From NCBI GenBank assembly GCA_013115135.1, contig JABANP010000920.1:1-12145 (forward strand): a stretch of DNA of 12,145 bases, given 5' to 3'. Below are positions 8,336 through 12,145 of this stretch, piece by piece. This DNA comes from Perkinsus olseni (taxonomy: Eukaryota > Perkinsozoa > Perkinsida > Perkinsidae). The position numbers were made by a program, and so were the translations under genes. Position 1 is the first letter of the stretch; each line of letters opens with the position of its first letter. The notes under the pieces are model-generated. The model was not told the DNA's origin and searched no databases. It saw only the letters and a list, made by a program, of their open reading frames with translations.

Positions 8336-8486
8336 GCGTGTACAACCTGGGGCAAAGCTGAAAATCTAAGCTGAAGGGCGAAAATCCAAAGAACGCTAGC
8401 AAAAAAAGGAAAAAGTTAGTTTAGAAACAGAAAAAACTAAAGAGAGTGGCATTGACTGTGACCCTTAAAAACCAGAAACCCGACTC

Positions 8487-8507
8487 AGGTCGCCTTCCGG
8501 GCGACCT
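8487..8507. repeat. Hairpin, perfect 8-bp stem
   Basis: AGGTCGCC (8487-8494) and GGCGACCT (8500-8507) pair perfectly around the loop TTCCG. It is not followed by a T tract, so a terminator role is not supported. Confidence 0.8.
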
Positions 8508-9001
8508 TCACGTAAAACCCGAAGGCCGAGGATCGGGGGTCATAGGTTATCTAAGGGTTGGAAGCGTATTGCTGGGCAGAACCATCTTTAGAAATTAGAC
8601 GATTTCTTTAGAAAAGAGTATTTCCCCGTACAACCTGTGTGCCGGCTGTTTAGAGGCGAGAAGCATTCGCTTGCCAATCTAGCGTGCTTGTCAAGGTACT
8701 AGGTGAATTCGGGGCGACCTTGCTGCTGACGCCGAGAATGGTTGCGCAGTATAAAACACGTCATGATGGGACGGCCGAGGCTTCGAGCCTGTGTGCTGCC
8801 GCGAACCGTCACCGGCAGAAGGCACGATTGGCGAAGAGTCCTCGTGCCGTCTTCTCGTGTGGACGATCGCAGGACTACAAGTTGCAGTCTGCAACACAGC
8901 CGTGCGTCGAAAGCGGATCCGTACCCATAAGTGTGATCTCAAAACTTGACTGTTCTCGGGATCATATCGCGGTGGCTACTGCAGACTCGATGATGCGGAG
9001 T

Positions 9002-9036
9002 CAAACTTCATCTCTGCAATACAGAGATAAAGTTTG
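9002..9036. repeat. Hairpin, 14 of 15 bp paired
   Basis: The arms 9002-9016 (CAAACTTCATCTCTG) and 9022-9036 pair except for one C-A mismatch, around the 5-nt loop CAATA. It is among the longest near-perfect stems in the window outside the known repeats. Confidence 0.85.
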
Positions 9037-9131
9037 CCTCCTCTGGGAATGCTGACAAATTTGCCAGTTGAACTCAATGACGCGGATATGGTCGTGGGTC
9101 ACTCTGGCGCATGCAGGAGGTCCAGGCTGAC

Positions 9132-9210
9132 ATCACTCCAATGGAGTGATCGGTTGCACCGATGCTTGGTGACTGTCGTTCCTTGCTCAGACCAGGCCTG
9201 GTCACCTGAG
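9132..9210. repeat. Pair of adjacent palindromes
   Basis: ATCACTCCA (9132-9140) and TGGAGTGAT (9142-9150) are perfect complements around one A. GACCAGGCCTGGTC (9190-9203) is a perfect 14-bp palindrome, extended by CTCA (9186-9189) with TGAG (9207-9210). Such close symmetry favours cruciform or protein-binding sites, or remnants of palindromic mobile elements. Confidence 0.8.
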
Positions 9211-10220
9211 GGTTCACTGATGCTAAGCTCGAAACCAAGGCATCCTCCTAACCCTGCTATGACAGTGGCTCTTGGCGAAGCGACGCACATCGAATAGTTA
9301 GTGCAAGGCTTACACCGTAGGCGTTAGGGGAGGCACCACGAGAGCCGCGTGTCAACAGAAAGAATGTGAAGGGGTGAGCGACGGTTTATTGAAATTCTAC
9401 CATGTGGAGAATGGTACATACAAGGAAGAATCCCAAAGGTTGAGGAGATATGGCAGTGTGAGCGAACCGTAAGACCTATGCGGCATGAACAATACGTTGC
9501 GGAGCGCATAAGCTCGATCCGGCCGGCGTACTCCATACGGCGGATAACTAGTGGCTAGTGGCTCTTGCATCTACATGTGGAGCAGACGGTTCCTCCCTGG
9601 GATAACGAAGGTGTCTCATCTCCTGATTCTCTGATCCCAGACCTCGAGCCGAGTCCTCATCCTGACGCACAGCAGGGACTAACGACTATGGAGTAGGTTA
9701 AACCATCGCCGATCTAACTCTATTACCATGGAAAAGCTCTCACTGCGTCGCAGCCTGACTGGAAACGCTGAAGCAAGCATTCCTCCTGGCTGCGACTCAC
9801 CCGCGCCTGGATCTTGCGCATCGGCTGCAATCGAACTCGGTTCACACTGGCGAAGGTTTTCCTCAGCCCATTCCCCACCGATACGCCGGGCTATCGTCAG
9901 CGTCCTCGGACGATCCGCGCGGCGGAGATACAGGCTGAAGGGTGGAGATCTCTGCGTCCTAGTCTCTATCAAAAGAGCCCATCGCTTATAGACCTCCTTT
10001 CTTTGGTAGCCCCCCAAGTGGTTCGAGATCCTGACCTCGCTATCGCTCATGTAAGCATTCTCCGCAGACAGAGCTCGATCTCGTTTGGTCTTTTCCTTCT
10101 GGACATCACTTGACCACGCACGGGAGTTGAACGCAACGCAGACTGAGAATTACTGGAGGACATAGTAATTAGGAAAACTTAAGAAAGTACAAGTATGATA
10201 AGTGATTAGTGAGTAATGGT

Positions 10221-10281
10221 GAAACGGTTTCTAGCGAAACGCTAGAAGACGAAACGCTTTGTGCACGCGTGCTGCACAAAG
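10221..10281. repeat. Three GAAACG motifs at 15-bp spacing and two perfect hairpins
   Basis: GAAACG begins at 10221, 10236 and 10251. TTCTAGCG (10229-10236) pairs with CGCTAGAA (10240-10247) around AAA. CTTTGTGCA (10257-10265) pairs perfectly with TGCACAAAG (10273-10281) around a 7-nt loop. The second motif copy overlaps the first hairpin's loop and right arm. Function unknown. Confidence 0.8.
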
Positions 10282-10551
10282 TATTACTGTCGCGCTCGGC
10301 GCCACGGAACAACTGTCCCAATCACTGCCGGGATCGGCTCCGGATACCGGTCTCGAACGTATTGGCAACCTATTATGCGTTCTGGCATATTGAGCTCTTG
10401 GCACAATGGCAAATTGTGTCATCGTGTCTCCACTACTCTCCACTACGGGCTTTCCTTCCACCGATACGAGGCATGACGTTGGGTAAAAGAACTTGGCTGG
10501 GACATTAACTTACAAGAGGCAGCGTGACGTATACCATTATCGTATTATCTG

Positions 10552-10572
10552 TTATTACCAGGCTGGTAATAA
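10552..10572. repeat. Perfect 10-bp palindrome
   Basis: TTATTACCAG (10552-10561) and CTGGTAATAA (10563-10572) are exact complements around a central G. Outer sequences near 10531 (TACCAT) and 10581 (ATGGTA) could extend the fold. Confidence 0.8.
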
Positions 10573-10738
10573 GTATCATTATGGTACTACCATATGTCGT
10601 ATGGTGTAAGCTTTACAGTACTGTCGCAGGCTGCCCTTCGCAGCAACGGTCATGGGTCATTAATCATGGCTCATTAGCCCTTTCACGGAGGTGACCGATG
10701 ACCGCACGACACGTGCAGCACGCGTACTCATGGAGGGG

Positions 10739-10910
10739 CGCAGGTTCAAACCGCAGATGTCGTACTTTTCGGCGCTCTCCAAAAGCCATAAAGGCTCGGC
10801 TCCGCAGGGCTGAGGCGAGGCCCATTCCATTTATAAAGGCGGCCGTAGGCCGCCCTATTGTCGTCGAGTTAGATAAAGCGTGTTGAGGCGTTTGGTGCCG
10901 GTGAGCCCTC
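10739..10910 (+). repeat. SINE-like repeat, right (plus-oriented) copy
   Basis: This carries a B-box-like GGTTCAAACC in CGCAGGTTCAAACCGCA (10739-10755), then at about 83 nt the hairpin GGCGGCCGTAGGCCGCC (10838-10854), then a conserved tail to about 10910. The hairpin-plus-tail block 10837-10908 matches the reverse complement of 8134-8205 at about 64 of 72 positions. The B-box surroundings match over about 17 bp; the sequence between differs. The two copies face each other 2.6 kb apart, so they are either two independent insertions of one family or the ends of a larger inverted-repeat element. GAGCCCTCC is repeated just beyond the right end (10903 and 10925). Confidence 0.6.
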
Positions 10911-11104
10911 CCACTGGTGTGGGCGAGCCCTCCACGCAACATAGTCTGAGGATGACAGTAATATCTTTGAGGAAGCAACGCAGCGCGCGCCCACAGAAGG
11001 CGATATGCCGTGTTGTGGGACCAATTGGTCGTCATGCGCCACAATATTCCGTCACGCGCCATAGAACCTTTGGCCTGGAATAAGTAGACAATTTCTGCGA
11101 CCAC
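10911..11104. other. Spacer before the second retroelement
   Basis: No supported gene, RNA or long repeat was seen here beyond the GAGCCCTCC duplication at its left end. The boundary with the second retroelement is not visible because only one of its LTRs could be in the window. Confidence 0.4.
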
Positions 11105-11120
11105 TGTGATAGTGAAACGG

Positions 11121-11184
11121 TAGCTCAATTTCGCTAAGCTGTGCTGAAGCTATAGCTCAATTTCGCTGAGCTGTGCTGAAGCTA
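11121..11184. repeat. 32-bp direct duplication, each unit with a hairpin
   Basis: Two 32-bp units start at 11121 and 11153 (TAGCTCAATTTCGCT...) and differ at one position, A or G at 11136/11168. In the second unit AGCTCA and TGAGCT can pair around ATTTCGC; in the first the stem has one weakened pair. If the LTR starts near 11105 the duplication would lie in its promoter region (U3). Confidence 0.85.
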
Positions 11185-11327
11185 TAGAGTGTTTCATACG
11201 TGCTGCATTCGTATAAGTATACATAGACTATTCGTCCGTAATCGACGTTTCTTGTATTCGTACAAGTGCGTATCAAGGTGCGGGGTATTGGTTGCGTTAT
11301 CTTATCCCTAGTTGGACGCTTTCTGTG

Positions 11328-11416
11328 ACACTTAGTGTACTGTACAACCTCGCATACCTTGACATCTAATTGGTAGCAGCTCCTTGTTGTACTTAGTACA
11401 ATGTACTACTAAGTGT
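11328..11416 (+). promoter_or_regulatory. Stem-loop presenting a candidate primer-binding site (initiator tRNA-Met)
   Basis: The arms 11328-11345 (ACACTTAGTGTACTGTAC) and 11396-11416 pair over about 18 bp with two small bulges. In the loop, 11371-11383 reads TGGTAGCAGCTCC. Its first nine bases are complementary to the CUGCUACCA 3' end known from animal initiator tRNA-Met, a common primer for LTR-element reverse transcription. The match of the last bases depends on the host tRNA, which I cannot see. The upstream base context does not show a typical LTR CA end. Confidence 0.45.
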
Positions 11417-11571
11417 TAATATCGGTTATAATTATGGTACCTGGTGACTGTTAGAGGAATGTCTTATTATGTCTATCTCCCAATCTCAGTGTGCATGCGT
11501 GCACCCTTTTAGCTATGGTAACACTGGTTGGTTGTTGTGCGATCAGTATTGATGAGATTGGTATAAGTCAG

Positions 11572-11593
11572 TCCGTAGCCATCTTGGCTCAAG
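11572..11593 (+). other. Embedded spliced-leader sequence
   Basis: The 22 nt include CCGTAGCCATCTTGGCTCAA (11573-11592) flanked by T and G. This matches the dinoflagellate/perkinsozoan spliced leader at all 22 positions if position 12 is C, as I recall for Perkinsus. It is followed by TTCTGAATTG, not by a GT donor, so it is not an SL RNA gene. It looks like a leader already joined to an exon. AG at 11570-11571 directly precedes it. The Gag-like ATG follows 23 nt downstream. It is either a relic of a trans-spliced transcript that was reverse-transcribed, or a leader carried by the element itself. Confidence 0.85.
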
Positions 11594-11616
11594 TTCTGAA
11601 TTGTTGGGTTCAGTCA

Positions 11617-12145
11617 ATGTCTGACAACCCTCAAGGGAGCGGAACACCTGCCGTTAATATGGCGACAGCGGCATTTGGCAAAACTGCGCTCCCCGCCCTC
11701 GTCAGCCGCGTCGACCTTGCCCATCACATCCACATCGTTGACAATTGCTTGATCGAATGTGGCCTCGCTACTCACGATCCTGATGGCAAGGTATGCATTA
11801 AGCCCCAGAGCAAGTATGTGGCAATGTCTCGTATACTGACGAGCCTGTCCAGCGTTAAGGAAGTCGCAGCCTCAGCTCAGCGTGCCGCGACTCGGTTCGA
11901 CTACGACTGGACCGCGGTCAAACGGCTACTTACCCGTCAGTATTGCAAGAAGGAGACTCTTAAGGCAGAATACTCGTCCCAGCTGACAAAGCTCAAGCTT
12001 GTCTCTGACGCCGATGATCCCGAACCGTTCATTGAGAGAGCGACTGAATGCTTCGCCCTATGTCAGCGGGCATTCGACGATGACCGGAGTGAACGTCGAG
12101 CCTTCATTCGGGTTCTTTGCAGTCGCCTCCCTCATGACTGCGTTC
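11617..12145 (+). CDS. Gag-like protein of the second retrotransposon (3' partial)
   Basis: The frame is open from ATG 11617 to the window end, 176 codons and still open, with GC-rich codon use unlike the neighbouring host genes. I see no zinc knuckle yet; that would be expected further downstream. Residues 99-153 (from WTAVKRLLTRQYCKKETLKA to the PFIERATECFALCQRAF region) have the pattern of helical retrotransposon Gag/capsid domains: a Trp, spaced Leu/Lys residues, and an acidic break before an amphipathic helix. Gag would form the particle that packages the element RNA. The call rests on pattern and on the leader structure upstream and is not a confirmed family match. An in-frame ATG at codon 15 is an alternative start. 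Confidence 0.6.
   Translation, partial: MSDNPQGSGTPAVNMATAAFGKTALPALVSRVDLAHHIHIVDNCLIECGLATHDPDGKVCIKPQSKYVAMSRILTSLSSVKEVAASAQRAATRFDYDWTAVKRLLTRQYCKKETLKAEYSSQLTKLKLVSDADDPEPFIERATECFALCQRAFDDDRSERRAFIRVLCSRLPHDCV

Larger units (their letters stand above)
8336..10738. other. GC-richer non-coding stretch rich in hairpins
   Basis: About 2.4 kb with no reading frame that I can support. Open frames of up to about 120 codons exist on both strands, but they overlap each other, lack motifs and look like chance frames of GC-rich DNA. Base composition differs clearly from the AT-rich, GAT/CAT-rich host genes to the left. It contains several near-perfect palindromes, listed separately, and no tRNA or rRNA signature that I recognise. 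It may be an old transposable element body or element graveyard. Confidence 0.5.
11105..12145 (+). mobile_element. 5' part of a second LTR-type retrotransposon (3' truncated by the window)
   Basis: A Gag-like frame at 11617 is preceded by a candidate primer-binding site at 11371 and a long structured leader, which is the layout of an LTR element's 5' end. The left limit is a guess: a TGTGATAG start at 11105 would give an LTR of about 265 bp ending at the primer site, but the expected CA end is absent there and no second LTR is available for comparison. It has the same orientation as the element at 1-4070. Whether they are the same family cannot be tested because the overlapping regions are not both present. 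Confidence 0.6.

Noticed and set aside
8684..9055. Protein-coding gene on the + strand (123 codons)
   Set aside because: It starts at GTG, contains a near-perfect hairpin, has no motif and overlaps opposite-strand frames. It looks like a chance frame in GC-rich DNA.
9679..10050. Minus-strand gene of 123 codons
   Set aside because: No domain, no upstream signal and overlapping + strand frames of similar length; not supportable.
10838..10860. Helitron 3' end (hairpin followed by CTATT)
   Set aside because: The similarity between the two copies continues about 50 bp past the hairpin, and the other copy reads CTTTT, so the hairpin is not terminal.
10664..11128. Minus-strand gene of 154 codons
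   Set aside because: It runs through the SINE-like repeat and its GC hairpin, and the translation has no recognisable domain.
11572..11593. SL RNA gene
   Set aside because: A donor GT should follow CTCAAG. Here TTCTGAA follows, so the leader is not at its own gene.

Overview
The window looks like nuclear DNA of a perkinsozoan protist (Perkinsus or a close relative). The strongest evidence is a spliced-leader sequence at 11572-11593. It fits the conserved 22-nt leader that dinoflagellates and Perkinsus trans-splice onto mRNAs, in the Perkinsus form with C at position 12 (recalled from the literature, not searched). Short GT-AG introns, host genes rich in GAT/CAT/TCA codons, and dense degenerate retrotransposons fit the same group. 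Assignment to genus is inference.

Layout. 1-4070: internal part of a decayed Ty3/gypsy-order LTR retrotransposon on the + strand. It reads protease, reverse transcriptase, RNase H and the first half of the integrase zinc finger, interrupted by frameshifts and a stop, then is cut off. 4083-4322: three 80-bp tandem repeats. 4437-4836: a small two-exon gene of unknown function, whose stop codon lies inside the first unit of a 41-bp satellite (4822-5057). Each unit of that satellite can fold as a hairpin. 5386-5883: a 498-bp MITE-like element with 82-bp terminal inverted repeats and TA on both sides. 6173-7632, minus strand: a well-supported three-exon glycerophosphocholine acyltransferase (GPC1/DUF2838 family) gene, possibly with a further 5' exon at 7663-7927.

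8051-10910: a GC-richer stretch with no recognisable protein. It starts with four TCTAAGGA boxes 19-20 bp apart. It is bracketed by two inverted copies of a ~75-bp sequence carrying a GC hairpin, each associated with a Pol III B-box-like motif, and it contains many perfect or near-perfect hairpins. 11105-12145: the 5' part of a second retroelement. It has a candidate initiator-tRNA primer-binding site in the loop of a stem-loop, an embedded spliced leader exactly preceded by AG, and a Gag-like reading frame that runs off the window.

The two host genes converge (+ strand small gene, - strand acyltransferase) with the MITE in their shared 3' space, and they lie between mobile elements. The most unusual observation is the spliced leader encoded in the retroelement leader 23 nt upstream of the gag start. 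It suggests that a trans-spliced RNA was reverse-transcribed, or that the element mimics the host mRNA 5' end.
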